Positions 10,228 to 21,281 of a DNA stretch of 43,206 bases are shown here, piece after piece. Each line of letters starts with the position of its first letter. Positions within the stretch are counted from its first letter, which is position 1. Below the pieces are notes generated by a model that saw only the letters and a program-made list of their open reading frames with translations, was not told the DNA's origin and did not search any database. This stretch comes from Cellulomonas sp. (GTDB taxonomy: Bacteria; Actinomycetota; Actinomycetes; Actinomycetales; Cellulomonadaceae). The translations under genes were made by a program, and so were the position numbers. The stretch lies in NCBI GenBank assembly GCA_031178625.1, contig JAPSIR010000006.1:1-43206 (forward strand), written 5' to 3'.

Positions 10228-10521
10228 ATGGCGAACATCGACGTGACCTACCAGGAGATGCGGGACGCGGCGACGCGGCTGACCGCCGGCGAGGACGAGA
10301 TCACGACGCGGCTCGCCGAGCTGCGGTCCTTCATCGAGTCGCTCGTCTCATCCGGGTTCGTGACGGACCAGGCGTCGGTCGCGTTCGGCGAGGCGTACCG
10401 GCAGTTCACGCAGGGCGCGACCGAGACGGTGTCGGCGCTGACGAGCCTCGGCCAGTACCTCACCGCAGCGGCCACGACGCTCGAGGACGCGGACGCGCAG
10501 CTCGCCGCGGGCCTGCGCTGA
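10228..10521 (+). CDS. WXG100-family (ESAT-6-like) protein without the tryptophan
   Basis: The 97-aa protein is all helical by composition and has the size and layout of WXG100 type VII secretion substrates: helix one (about 5-40), a turn, helix two (about 50-95). The turn reads SSGFVTDQAS, so glycine is kept but the tryptophan of the W-X-G motif is replaced by serine. It starts MANIDVTYQEM and has no signal peptide, as expected for a type VII substrate or structural partner. GGAGG lies nine bases before the ATG. It is encoded 63 bp before the EccC-like ATPase, its likely secretion motor. A TAGGTT at 10150-10155 is a weak promoter candidate. Confidence 0.86.
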   Translation: MANIDVTYQEMRDAATRLTAGEDEITTRLAELRSFIESLVSSGFVTDQASVAFGEAYRQFTQGATETVSALTSLGQYLTAAATTLEDADAQLAAGLR

Positions 10522-10538
10522 GCCCCCGGGGCCACGCC

Positions 10539-10583
10539 GTGACGACCGCCCCCCGCCCGCCGCGCACCGCACCGGCGCGCTGA
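10539..10583 (+). CDS. Possible 14-codon leader peptide before the EccC gene
   Basis: A GTG-initiated mini-ORF encodes VTTAPRPPRTAPAR and ends with TGA just one base before the GTG start of the EccC gene. Its only role could be translational coupling, since the large gene has no Shine-Dalgarno of its own. It could equally be chance. Nothing else supports it. Confidence 0.2.
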   Translation: MTTAPRPPRTAPAR

Positions 10584-10584
10584 G

Positions 10585-13500
10585 GTGCGCACGCGCCTGC
10601 TGCTCCGCCGCCCCGACGGCAGCACCGACGCCGTCGTCGTCGGTGCGGACGCCGTCACGACCGTCGGCGACGTCGCCGACACGCTCGTCCGCGCGGACCC
10701 GCGGCTCGGGGGCCCGCCGGGCGAGGTGCGGCTGGAGGTCGTGGACGTCGGCGGGACCGACGCGCGGCCGCTCCCGCGGTCGGCGTCGCTCGTCGACGCG
10801 GGGCTGCGGCCCGGGTCGACCGTCGCGGTCGTGCCGGCGGCGCGGCCGGACGGTCCCGGGGACGACGGCGCGGAGGCGGCCGCCCGGCTGGTCGTCCTCG
10901 GTGGCCCCGACGCAGGGCTCGAGGCGCTGCTGCCGCCGGGGGTGTCGGTCGTGGGCCGCGGCCGGGGCGCCACCGTCCGCCTGCGGGACCGCACGGTGTC
11001 CGCGCGGCACGCCCGCGTCGTCGTGACCGACCGCGTCGAGGTCGTCGACCACGGGTCCGCGAGCGGGGTGCTCGTCGACGGCGGTCTCGTGGGGCGCGCG
11101 ACCCTCGAGGCCGAGGACGTCGTGCGGCTCGGCGACACCACGCTGCGCGTCGAGCGGCTGCGCGGGGCGACGACCACGGGCCACGGCGGCGCGGTGGTGG
11201 CGTTCAACCGGCCACCGCTGGTGGTCCCGCGGTACCCGGAGCGCGACGTCGAGGCACCCGTGCCGCCGGCCCCGGAGCGGCCCCAGCGCTTCCCGTGGCT
11301 CGCGGCGCTCGCGCCGGCGGCGCTCGGCCTCGCCCTGTTCGCGGTGACCCGCACGCCGCTCACGCTCGCACTCGTCGCGCTCTCCCCCGTGCTGCTGGTG
11401 GCGTCGTGGTGGGACCGCCGCGCCGGTGAGCGCGCCCGCGTGCGCACGCAGGCGGAGGCCTTCCGGGCGGACCTCGCGCGTCTCGTCGTGCAGGTGCGCG
11501 CGGACCACGACGTGGAGGTCGCCGCGCGGCTGCGGGAGCACCCCTCCACGGGCGAGGCGGTGGGTGCGGCGTTCGCGCTGGGCCCGCTGCTGTGGTCCCG
11601 GCGGCCCGCCGGTGACGACTTCCTGGCGGTCCGGCTGGGCACGGGCACGGCCGCGTCCCGCACCACGGTGCGCCTGCCGCCGCGCGCCCAGGCGGACGGG
11701 GCGCTGCGCACGGAGCTCGAGGACGCCGCCGCGGGGCTGGGCGACGTGCAGGGCGTGCCGCTCGTGGTGCGCCTGCGGGACGTCGGCGGCATCGGTGCGG
11801 CCGGGCCGCCGCAGCACGCGGCGGCCGTGGCCCGCGGCCTGGTCGCACAGCTCGTGTGCCTGCACTCGCCGGCCGAGCTCGTGCTGACGGCCGTGGCGTC
11901 GGCGCGCCGGGCGCGGGCGTGGGAGTGGCTGACGTGGCTGCCGCACACGGCGAGCCCGCACAGCCCGCTCGACGCGCACCTCGGCGACAACCCGGCCACG
12001 TGCGGCGCCGTCGTCGCGGGCCTGGAGGAGCTGGTCGCGGAGCGTGCCGCCCACGGGCGGGCGGCCGGTCCGCACCCCGCCGTGGTGCTCGTCGTCGAGG
12101 ACGACGCCCCGGTCGAGCGCGGGCGGCTCGTGCGGCTCGCGGAGGACGGCCCGGCCGTCGGCGTGCACGTCGTGTGGTGCGCGCCGTCGCCCGCGCGGCT
12201 GCCCGCCGCGTGCCGCGCGTTCCTGGTCTGCGGCGACACCGGTGTGCGCGCCGGCGTCGTCGTCGAGCGCAGCTGGCACCACGTCACCGTCGAGCCGGTC
12301 AACGACGGGACCACCGCGGCGCTCGGTCTGCACCTCGCCGGCGTGGTGGACGCGGGCGCCCCGGTCGAGGACGAGAGCGACCTGCCCCGCGCGGTGGCCT
12401 ACCTCGCGCTCGCGGGGCACGAGGTCGCCGACGACGCCGCCGCGGTCGTCGAGCGGTGGCGCGAGACGGGGTCGCTGGTCGAGCGTCGCCCTCCGGCGTC
12501 CTCGCCGGGCGACCTGGACGCGCCGCCCGCACCGGCGCGCGCGGACGCGACGCTGCGCGCCGTGGTCGGGCAGGGCGTCGACGGTGAGCTGGTGCTGGAC
12601 CTGCGCAGCCAGGGGCCGCACGCGCTCGTCGCGGGCACCACCGGCTCCGGGAAGAGCGAGTTCCTGCAGACGTGGGTGCTCGCGATGGCGACGGCGCACA
12701 GCCCCGACCGCGTGACGTTCCTGCTCGTGGACTACAAGGGCGGCGCCGCGTTCGCGGACTGCGTCGACCTGCCGCACTGCGTCGGCCTGGTCACGGACCT
12801 CACCCCGCACCTGGTGCGGCGGGCCCTGACGTCGCTGCGCGCGGAGCTGCGCCGGCGCGAGCGACTGCTGCACCGCGCGGGCGCGAAGGACCTGCGCACG
12901 CTCGAGCGCACGGGACACCCGGACACGCCGCCGGCCCTGGTGATCGTCGTCGACGAGTTCGCGGCGCTCGTCGCCGAGGTGCCCGAGTTCGTGGCGGGCG
13001 TCGTCGACGTCGCGCAGCGCGGCCGCTCGCTCGGGCTGCACCTCGTGCTCGCCACGCAGCGGCCGGCCGGCGTCATCAGCGAGAACCTGCGCGCCAACAC
13101 CTCCCTGCGCATCGCGCTGCGCACGGCGGACGAGCAGGACTCCACCGACGTGCTCGGGTCCCCGGTGTCGGCGCACGTCGACCCGGGCGTGCCCGGCCGC
13201 GGCGCCGTGCGGACCGGCCCGGGGCGGCTCGCCCTGTTCCAGGCGGCGTACGCGGGCGGCCGCTCGGCCGCCGGGGCGACGGGGACGGTCGAGGTCGAGT
13301 CGCTGGCGTTCGGCCCCGGCGAGCGCTGGGTCGTGCCGGCGTCGACCGCCGCCGCGGCCGCCGAGGACGGCCCCACCGACATCGCGCGCGTGGTGCGGAC
13401 CGTCGCGCGCGCCGCCGACCTGGCCGCCGTCCCGCCGCCCCGCCGGCCGTGGCTCCCGGAGCTGACCGCGGTCCACGACCTGGCCGACCTGCCGGTCGCC

Positions 13501-15096
13501 GACGACACCGCGCTGCCGCTCGGCGTGCTCGACCGGCCGGACGAGCAGCGCCAGGTGCCGTACGCGTACCGCCCCGACGACGGCGCGCTCGTGCTGCACG
13601 GCACGGGTGGCTCAGGCACGTCCACGGCGCTGCGGACCCTCGCCGTCGGCGCCGGCCGCGCCACGGCCGCCGGACACCCCGTGCACGTGTACGGCCTCGA
13701 CCTCGGCGCCGGCGGGCTCGCCATGCTCGCGTCGCTGCCGCACGTCGGCGCGGTCGTGGACGGCGCCGACACCGAGCGCGTCACCCGCCTCCTCCGCACC
13801 CTGCTCGCGACGGTCGAGGAGCGCACCACCCGGTACGCGCAGGCGCGCGCTGGCACGATCACGCAGTACCGCGCGCTCTCCGGCCGGGCGGACGAGCCCC
13901 GCGTGCTGCTGCTCCTCGACGGGCTCGGCGCGTTCCGCGACGCCTGGGAGTCCGAGCCCGGCCGGGCCGCCACCTTCGCCGCGTTCCGGCGCGTCGTGGC
14001 GGAGGGACGCCCGCTCGGGGTGCACGTCGCCATGGCGGCCGAGCGCCCGGGGGCGCTGCCGACCGCGCTCGCGGGCAGCGTCCCGTGCCGGGTGGTGCTG
14101 CGGCAGGCGGACGCTGCCGCGTACGGCCTGCTCGGCGTGCCGGCCGACGTCCTCACGCCCGCGTCGCCGCCCGGCCGCGCCGTGCCCGTCGGCACAGGGC
14201 ACGAGCTGCAGGTCGCCGTGCCCGGCGGGACGACCGACCCGGCGGGACAGTCCGCGGAGGTGGAGCGGCTCGCGGCGCGCCTGCGGGACGCGGGCGTCAC
14301 CCCGGCGCCGCCCGTGCGGCGGCTCCCCGCGCACGTGGCCCTGTCGAGCCTGCCGGTGGCCGTGGACGGTCGCCCGGTGCTCGGCGTCGCCGACGACACG
14401 CTCGCGCCCGTGGGCGTCGAGCCGCGCGGCACCTTCCTCGTCGCGGGCCTGCCCGGCAGCGGGCGGTCCACGGTGCTCGCCGCGCTCGCGACGTCGCTGC
14501 GCCGGTTCGCGCCCGACGCCCCGCTGTACTACGTGGGCACCCGCCGCTCGGCGGTCCGGTCGGCGCCCGTGTGGACGGAGACCGCCGTGACGCCCGACGA
14601 GGCGGCGGCGCTGGCCCGGCGCCTGCTGCCGGACCTGCTGCTGCCCGCCACCGGCTCCGTCGGCGTCGTGCTCGTCGTGGAGTCCCTCGCGGACCTGCTC
14701 GGCGGGCCCGCGGAGCAGCCGCTGACCGCGGCCGTGCGGGCCGCGCGGCGCAACGACCACCTCGTCGTCGCGGAGTCCGAGACCTCGACGTGGGGCTCCG
14801 CGTGGCCGCTCGTCGCGGAGGTCCGCGGCGCGCGCCGCGGGCTCGTGCTGCAGCCCGACCACGTCGACGGCGACACGCTGTTCCGCACGCCGTTCCCCCG
14901 GATGTCCCGCGCGGAGTGCCCACCCGGGCGGGGCGTCGTCGTCGAGTCTGGGCGGCTGCGGCGCGTGCAGGTGCCGGTCGCCGACGCCGACGCGTGGCCG
15001 CTGCGCGACGCGACCGTGGCACGGGGGGCGAGCGTCGCATCGGCGAGCCCGTCGGCGGGTGCGTCAGCCGGCACGTCGGCGGGTGTGTCGGGCTGA
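10585..15096 (+). CDS. EccC/EssC-like type VII secretion ATPase with FHA domain
   Basis: This 1503-aa protein is the motor of a type VII secretion system. Residues 1-85 look like a ubiquitin-like fold (RTRLLLRRPDG ... GLRPGSTVAVVP). An FHA domain follows (about 118-193, with GRG and SARHARV). Two membrane helices lie at about 238-276. Three FtsK/SpoIIIE ATPase domains follow: the first has an intact Walker A GTTGSGKS (684-691) and Walker B VIVVDEF (about 787). The second has GTGGSGTS (near 1006) and the third GLPGSGRS (near 1288), both lacking the Walker lysine. One active and two degenerate ATPases is the usual EccC pattern. EccB, EccD, EccE and mycosin genes are not seen nearby. The tail is Ala/Ser/Gly-rich. 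Confidence 0.93.
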   Translation: MRTRLLLRRPDGSTDAVVVGADAVTTVGDVADTLVRADPRLGGPPGEVRLEVVDVGGTDARPLPRSASLVDAGLRPGSTVAVVPAARPDGPGDDGAEAAARLVVLGGPDAGLEALLPPGVSVVGRGRGATVRLRDRTVSARHARVVVTDRVEVVDHGSASGVLVDGGLVGRATLEAEDVVRLGDTTLRVERLRGATTTGHGGAVVAFNRPPLVVPRYPERDVEAPVPPAPERPQRFPWLAALAPAALGLALFAVTRTPLTLALVALSPVLLVASWWDRRAGERARVRTQAEAFRADLARLVVQVRADHDVEVAARLREHPSTGEAVGAAFALGPLLWSRRPAGDDFLAVRLGTGTAASRTTVRLPPRAQADGALRTELEDAAAGLGDVQGVPLVVRLRDVGGIGAAGPPQHAAAVARGLVAQLVCLHSPAELVLTAVASARRARAWEWLTWLPHTASPHSPLDAHLGDNPATCGAVVAGLEELVAERAAHGRAAGPHPAVVLVVEDDAPVERGRLVRLAEDGPAVGVHVVWCAPSPARLPAACRAFLVCGDTGVRAGVVVERSWHHVTVEPVNDGTTAALGLHLAGVVDAGAPVEDESDLPRAVAYLALAGHEVADDAAAVVERWRETGSLVERRPPASSPGDLDAPPAPARADATLRAVVGQGVDGELVLDLRSQGPHALVAGTTGSGKSEFLQTWVLAMATAHSPDRVTFLLVDYKGGAAFADCVDLPHCVGLVTDLTPHLVRRALTSLRAELRRRERLLHRAGAKDLRTLERTGHPDTPPALVIVVDEFAALVAEVPEFVAGVVDVAQRGRSLGLHLVLATQRPAGVISENLRANTSLRIALRTADEQDSTDVLGSPVSAHVDPGVPGRGAVRTGPGRLALFQAAYAGGRSAAGATGTVEVESLAFGPGERWVVPASTAAAAAEDGPTDIARVVRTVARAADLAAVPPPRRPWLPELTAVHDLADLPVADDTALPLGVLDRPDEQRQVPYAYRPDDGALVLHGTGGSGTSTALRTLAVGAGRATAAGHPVHVYGLDLGAGGLAMLASLPHVGAVVDGADTERVTRLLRTLLATVEERTTRYAQARAGTITQYRALSGRADEPRVLLLLDGLGAFRDAWESEPGRAATFAAFRRVVAEGRPLGVHVAMAAERPGALPTALAGSVPCRVVLRQADAAAYGLLGVPADVLTPASPPGRAVPVGTGHELQVAVPGGTTDPAGQSAEVERLAARLRDAGVTPAPPVRRLPAHVALSSLPVAVDGRPVLGVADDTLAPVGVEPRGTFLVAGLPGSGRSTVLAALATSLRRFAPDAPLYYVGTRRSAVRSAPVWTETAVTPDEAAALARRLLPDLLLPATGSVGVVLVVESLADLLGGPAEQPLTAAVRAARRNDHLVVAESETSTWGSAWPLVAEVRGARRGLVLQPDHVDGDTLFRTPFPRMSRAECPPGRGVVVESGRLRRVQVPVADADAWPLRDATVARGASVASASPSAGASAGTSAGVSG

Positions 15097-15192
15097 GGCG
15101 ACCAGCCGTCAGGAGCGCGAGGCCGGCCCGGCGCGCCCGGACGCACCGTTGCTGGGACGCGCGTACTGCGGACGCACCGACCCCCCGATGCA

Positions 15193-15236
15193 CCGACGCC
15201 CGGTCGGCCACCGTGTGGTGGCCGACCGGGCGTCGG
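15193..15236. terminator. Bidirectional terminator between eccC-like gene and LAxTG protein
   Basis: A perfect 20-bp inverted repeat, starting CCGACGCCCGG, closes on a GTGT loop. It lies between two convergent stops (15096 and 15256) and can serve both strands. Confidence 0.88.
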
Positions 15237-15255
15237 ACGTGCGAGGTGCTGCGGG

Positions 15256-16284
15256 TCAGGCGACGACCCGGCGACGACGCGCCAGGACGAGCGCGCCGCC
15301 CGCGGCGACGAGCAGCGCCGCCGAGAGGCCGACCGCGCGCGGGTCCGCACCGGTGACCGCCAGGGCACCGGCCCCGGCGCCCGCGGCGAGGACCTCGACG
15401 TACTGCCAGCCGAGGAGGGTGCCGTCCGCGCGGTACAGCGCGACGCGGTGCGTGCCCGCGGCGACCGACGCCGGGACCGTCAGACGCAGCGTGCCGTCGG
15501 CGGCCACCGTCGCCACACCGAGGTCGGTGGGCACCGAGAAGAGGTAGGCGTGCAGCGCCGCGCCGGCCGGCAGGCCCGACAGGACCAGCGTGCCGCCCGC
15601 ACCGACCGTCGCCGGGGCGGTGAAGCCGCCCTTGGTGGCGGGGGTCAGCTCGTCCGCGACCGGACACGTGCCCGAGAACGCGTTGACGGTGACGGTGCGG
15701 TAGGCGAGGTCGAAGTCGTCGAGCTGCTGCCACTCGCCCAGCGGGCTGAGCTGCACGTTGATCGGGAACGCGAAGACGTGGTAGACGCCCGGCGACACGG
15801 CGACGTCACCGCGGATGCCGGCGTCGCCCACCTCGACGACGTCCTCGTCACTCATGGCGAACAGCGAGTCCGTCCTGGCGATGAGCCACTCGGTGGACGC
15901 GCCCGGCTCGACGACGATGCGGCCCGTCGAGCCGGCGGTCAGGCCGGTGCAGGTGGGCTGGACGACGGTGAGCGCAGGGGCCGGCTCAAGGGCCGCCGAC
16001 GGCTCCTCGGACGGCGTCGGCGTCGGCTCGTCCGTCGGCTCCGCGGTGGGCTCGGCCGTCGGCGCGACGGTCGGCTCGGCCGTGGGCTCGGCCGTCGGCT
16101 CCGCCGTGGGCTCGTCCGTCGGCTCGTCCGTCGGCGCCGACGTCGGCTCGTCGGTCGGCTCGACCGTCGGCGACGCCGTGGGGGACGGCGCGACGTCGGC
16201 CTGCGCGGCGACCGCGCCGCTCGTGAGCAGCAGGGCGGACAGCGCGACGGCGGCAGCCGCCCGCCGCAGGGGCGTGGGGGACAC
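15256..16284 (-). CDS. Secreted PT-repeat protein with LAxTG sortase signal
   Basis: The 342-aa protein has a signal peptide (about residues 1-30, ending AVAAQA). A stalk of PT/EPT repeats runs from about 33 to 100, and a beta-rich domain with two cysteines (in PTCTGL and SGTCPV) follows. The C-terminus has all three parts of a sorting signal: LAVTG at 308-312, a hydrophobic stretch, then RRRR. LAxTG is the motif used by class E sortases of high-GC actinobacteria. The protein is therefore expected on the cell wall, with the repeats spanning the envelope. The function of the folded part is unknown. The GTG start follows GAAGGAG by five bases. No sortase gene is in the window. Confidence 0.88.
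   Translation of the reverse strand: MSPTPLRRAAAAVALSALLLTSGAVAAQADVAPSPTASPTVEPTDEPTSAPTDEPTDEPTAEPTAEPTAEPTVAPTAEPTAEPTDEPTPTPSEEPSAALEPAPALTVVQPTCTGLTAGSTGRIVVEPGASTEWLIARTDSLFAMSDEDVVEVGDAGIRGDVAVSPGVYHVFAFPINVQLSPLGEWQQLDDFDLAYRTVTVNAFSGTCPVADELTPATKGGFTAPATVGAGGTLVLSGLPAGAALHAYLFSVPTDLGVATVAADGTLRLTVPASVAAGTHRVALYRADGTLLGWQYVEVLAAGAGAGALAVTGADPRAVGLSAALLVAAGGALVLARRRRVVA
16000..16190 (-). repeat. Short tandem repeats coding for the PT-rich stalk
   Basis: About a dozen 12-bp units of the type GTCGGCTCGGCC and GTGGGCTCGTCC encode the EPT repeats of the LAxTG protein. Such arrays change length easily by slippage. Confidence 0.8.
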
Positions 16285-16442
16285 GGGTACTCCTTCACAG
16301 GCCGCGCTCGGCGACGAGGCGGCGGGATAGCGGGACGTCCGCTCCGGAGGCTAGGCCGCCGCACCCCGGCAGGCACCCCCCACGAAACCGTCGCAACAGG
16401 ACCCCGGGGGCGAACCGGACCGCGCAGACGGGTGAAACTGCG
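16285..16442. other. Intergenic region with the start signals of the LAxTG gene
   Basis: This gap holds the Shine-Dalgarno GAAGGAG (about 16290-16296) of the LAxTG gene. No clear promoter hexamer, RNA gene or small ORF with a good start was seen in the rest. Confidence 0.5.
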
Positions 16443-16487
16443 ACGCGGCCCGCCCGCACCCGCAGGAGCGGGGCGGACGGGCCGCGT
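16443..16487 (-). terminator. Terminator hairpin after glycogen phosphorylase gene
   Basis: The arms ACGCGGCCCG and CGGGCCGCGT pair perfectly, and the stem continues with CCGC/GCGG after one mismatch. It lies about 60 bp past the glgP stop on the minus strand. Confidence 0.7.
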
Positions 16488-16501
16488 GAGGAGGTGGGTG
16501 G

Positions 16502-16549
16502 GCGCTACCGCGCTCCGTCCCTCTGCGCTACCGCGCTCTGTCCCCTGCG

Positions 16550-16558
<9 letters not shown>
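16502..16558 (-). repeat. Triplicated 3' end of the glycogen phosphorylase gene
   Basis: GCGCTACCGCGC occurs three times, at 16502, 16525 and 16547, with spacing of 23 and 22 bp. Read on the minus strand each copy contains CGGTAG, so the real stop codon is followed by two more copies of the gene's end. The array looks like recent tandem duplication. Confidence 0.85.
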
Positions 16559-19033
<2,475 letters not shown>

Positions 19034-19365
19034 TTACGCAACGTTAGGGGCACGGCCGGGCGGGTGCCAGGCCGTCGACCCCAGGACGCCCCGCCCGGAC
19101 CGGGGCACGTGGGGCATCCGCCGCGTGTCGCCCGCGTGTTCACCCGGGATCGGGCGCGCACGCCCCGGCCGCGGCCGGGCGCCACCCACGGAACTCTCAT
19201 CCGCGTCTCACCCCGTGGGCACCGCACGGGGCGCGGTGGGCCCTGAAAGGGCGTGACGCGCCGGCCCCGACCGGGCCAGGCTGAACCCGCCCTCGCCCCC
19301 GATGAGTTGGCGCGCGGCGCCGGTCTGCACACACCGACACCCTCGTACCTCCCGAAGGACGCGCC
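19034..19365. other. Divergent promoter region between glgP and the MFS gene
   Basis: The 332-bp gap carries the TAACGT hexamer for glgP (19041-19046). An inverted repeat CCCCGTG-N7-CACGGGG (19211-19231) could bind a dimeric regulator or form a hairpin, and CAGGCT at 19277-19282 is a weak -10 candidate for the MFS gene. No RNA gene or credible ORF was seen. Confidence 0.45.
19041..19046 (-). promoter_or_regulatory. Leaderless -10 candidate (TAACGT) for glgP
   Basis: On the minus strand TAACGT is followed by seven bases and the GTG. The best -35 match at 17 bp spacing is a poor TGGCAC. Confidence 0.5.
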
Positions 19366-20730
19366 ATGTCTGCCCCCACCCCGCCCGCCGCCGAGCCGGC
19401 ACCCGACGCCCCCGGGCCCCACCCGGACGACGCGGCACCGCACGACCCCGACGTCGCTCTCGCGCAGGCGCCGCTGACCGAGGCGGAGCGTCCCCGCTGG
19501 CGGCGGGACACGGGCGTGTTCCTCGCCGGCCAGACCTCCTCGCTCCTGGGCTCGATGCTCGTGCAGTACGCGATCATGTGGCACCTCACCCTCGAGACGC
19601 GGTCGGGCGCCGTGATGGCGATCTACGCCGTCGTCGGCTTCCTGCCGCAGGCGGTGGTGTCCGTGTTCGGCGGCGTCTGGGCGGACCGCCTCGACCGCAA
19701 GAAGCTCATCATCGGCGCCGACGCCGCCATCGCGGCGAGCACGCTCGTGCTCGCGCTGCTCATGCTGTCCGGCTACGACCAGCTGTGGCTGCTGTACCTG
19801 GTGTCGGCGATCCGGTCCGCCGGCGCGGGCATCCAGACGCCCGCCGTGTCGTCGCTGCTGCCGCAGATCGTGCCGACCGAGAAGCTGATGCGCGTCAACG
19901 GCATCAACCAGACGATCCAGTCCGCGATGATGCTGATCGCCCCCGCGGTGGCCGCCGGGCTCTACGCGACGGCGTCGATCGAGGCGATCTTCTTCGTCGA
20001 CGTCGTCACCGCGCTGATCGGCATCGCGCTCCTGACGCTCGTGCCCGTGCCGCGGCTGGTGCGCACGGACCAGGTCGCCGGCGTCCGCGGGTACGTGGCG
20101 GACCTCGTCGGCGGCGTCCGGTACGTCGCGACGCACGCGTTCGTGCGGTGGGTGCTGCTGCTGTGGGGCGTCGTGTTCGTGCTCATCGTCGCGCCGTCGT
20201 TCCTCACGCCCCTGATGATCGTGCGCACCTTCGGCGACGAGGTGTGGAAGCTGACCGTCAACGAGCTCGCGTTCAGCGTCGGCATGCTGCTGGGCGGCAT
20301 CGTCGTCGCGACGTGGGGCGGCCTCAAGAACCGCATCGCGATGGTCGTCGGCACGACCGTGCTGTTCGCGCTCTTCAACATCGGGCTCGGGGTCTCGACG
20401 AACCTGTGGGTGTTCTTCGCCTTCATGTTCCTCATCGGGCTCGGCGTGCCGTTCTTCTCGACGCCGACCATGACCGTGCTGCAGGAGAAGGTCGAGCCCG
20501 AGCGGCAGGGACGCGTGTTCGGCTTCGTCGGCATCGTCATGGCCGTGGCGATGCCCCTCGGCATGTCGGTGTTCGGCCCGCTCGCCGACCGGTACAGCGT
20601 CGAGTCGCTGCTCGTCGCCGCGGGCGTCGCCCTGCTCCTCGTCGTGGTGGTCGCCGTGGGGCTGCCGTCCGGGCGGCGCGCCATGGCCGAGGCCGACGCC
20701 GCGGCGCCCGCGGAGGAGGCACGCGTCTGA
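19366..20730 (+). CDS. MFS exporter, MefA-like (DHA3) family
   Basis: The 454-aa protein has a 40-residue Pro/Asp-rich cytoplasmic lead and then about 12 membrane helices. The stretches FLAGQTSSLLGSMLVQYAIMW and GGVWADRLDRKKLII (the helix 2-3 MFS loop motif) match the MefA-like macrolide-efflux group of proton-driven exporters. The real substrate is unknown, and many homologues are not resistance proteins. The ATG follows GAAGGA by seven bases. The downstream crcB genes begin 36 bp later with their own promoter-like hexamer. No regulator gene is next to it. Confidence 0.88.
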   Translation: MSAPTPPAAEPAPDAPGPHPDDAAPHDPDVALAQAPLTEAERPRWRRDTGVFLAGQTSSLLGSMLVQYAIMWHLTLETRSGAVMAIYAVVGFLPQAVVSVFGGVWADRLDRKKLIIGADAAIAASTLVLALLMLSGYDQLWLLYLVSAIRSAGAGIQTPAVSSLLPQIVPTEKLMRVNGINQTIQSAMMLIAPAVAAGLYATASIEAIFFVDVVTALIGIALLTLVPVPRLVRTDQVAGVRGYVADLVGGVRYVATHAFVRWVLLLWGVVFVLIVAPSFLTPLMIVRTFGDEVWKLTVNELAFSVGMLLGGIVVATWGGLKNRIAMVVGTTVLFALFNIGLGVSTNLWVFFAFMFLIGLGVPFFSTPTMTVLQEKVEPERQGRVFGFVGIVMAVAMPLGMSVFGPLADRYSVESLLVAAGVALLLVVVVAVGLPSGRRAMAEADAAAPAEEARV

Positions 20731-20753
20731 CGTCACCGGCACCGGGTCGGTGA

Positions 20754-20759
20754 GAGGCT
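20754..20759 (+). promoter_or_regulatory. Leaderless -10 candidate (GAGGCT) for the first crcB gene
   Basis: GAGGCT is followed by GACCGG and then the GTG at 20766. The spacing is the same six bases as at trmB, but the first base departs from TANNNT. Confidence 0.35.
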
Positions 20760-20765
20760 GACCGG

Positions 20766-21281
20766 GTGCCTGCGCGGACCGACGTCGACCGGGCGGGGCG
20801 TCCGCCGCACCTGCGGCCCGGCCTCGTCGCGCTCGTCGCGGCCGGCGGCGCGGTCGGCACGCTCGCCCGGTACGGCCTGAACGCCGCGCTTCCCGGCGGG
20901 GACGGCGGCGGCTGGCCCGTCGCGACGACGGTCGAGAACCTCGTCGGCGCGCTGGCCCTCGGGCTGCTGCTCGGGGCGCTCGGGCGCGGGCCGGAGTCGC
21001 CGCGCGCCCGGGCGGTGCGGCTCGCGCTCGGCACCGGCGTGCTCGGCGGGTTCACGACGTTCAGCACGCTCGCGGTCGAGGTCGAGCGGTCGCTGGCGGC
21101 CGGGGACGGGGCGCTCGGTGTGGCGTACGGGCTGGTGAGCGTGGTGGTCGGCGTCGCCGCCGCCGCGCTCGGGCTGGTCGTGGGCGGGCAGGTGCGCCGG
21201 CCCACGGCGGTGGACGTCCGTCGCGGCCCCCGTGCGACCGGCGGCCGGGGGCCCGGGCGGCACGACGGGGCCTCCTCGTGA
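20766..21281 (+). CDS. crcB: Fluoride channel subunit CrcB/Fluc (first of a pair)
   Basis: CrcB (Fluc) proteins are small four-helix membrane channels that let fluoride leave the cell. This 171-aa copy has GAVGTLARYGLNAALP, ENLVGALALGLL and the family hallmark GGFTTFSTLAVE, plus a longer Arg-rich C-terminus (about 140-171) than usual. It overlaps the second copy by four bases (GTGA). Overlapping pairs of unequal CrcB copies usually assemble as a heterodimer. The space upstream is too short for a fluoride riboswitch. Confidence 0.92.
   Translation: MPARTDVDRAGRPPHLRPGLVALVAAGGAVGTLARYGLNAALPGGDGGGWPVATTVENLVGALALGLLLGALGRGPESPRARAVRLALGTGVLGGFTTFSTLAVEVERSLAAGDGALGVAYGLVSVVVGVAAAALGLVVGGQVRRPTAVDVRRGPRATGGRGPGRHDGASS

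Noticed and set aside
16000-16190. CRISPR-like array in the repeat region
   Set aside because: Units are about 12 bp with no spacers and are in frame as PT-repeat codons.
20731-20765. Fluoride riboswitch before crcB
   Set aside because: The 35-bp space is too short and none of the motif's conserved loops is visible.
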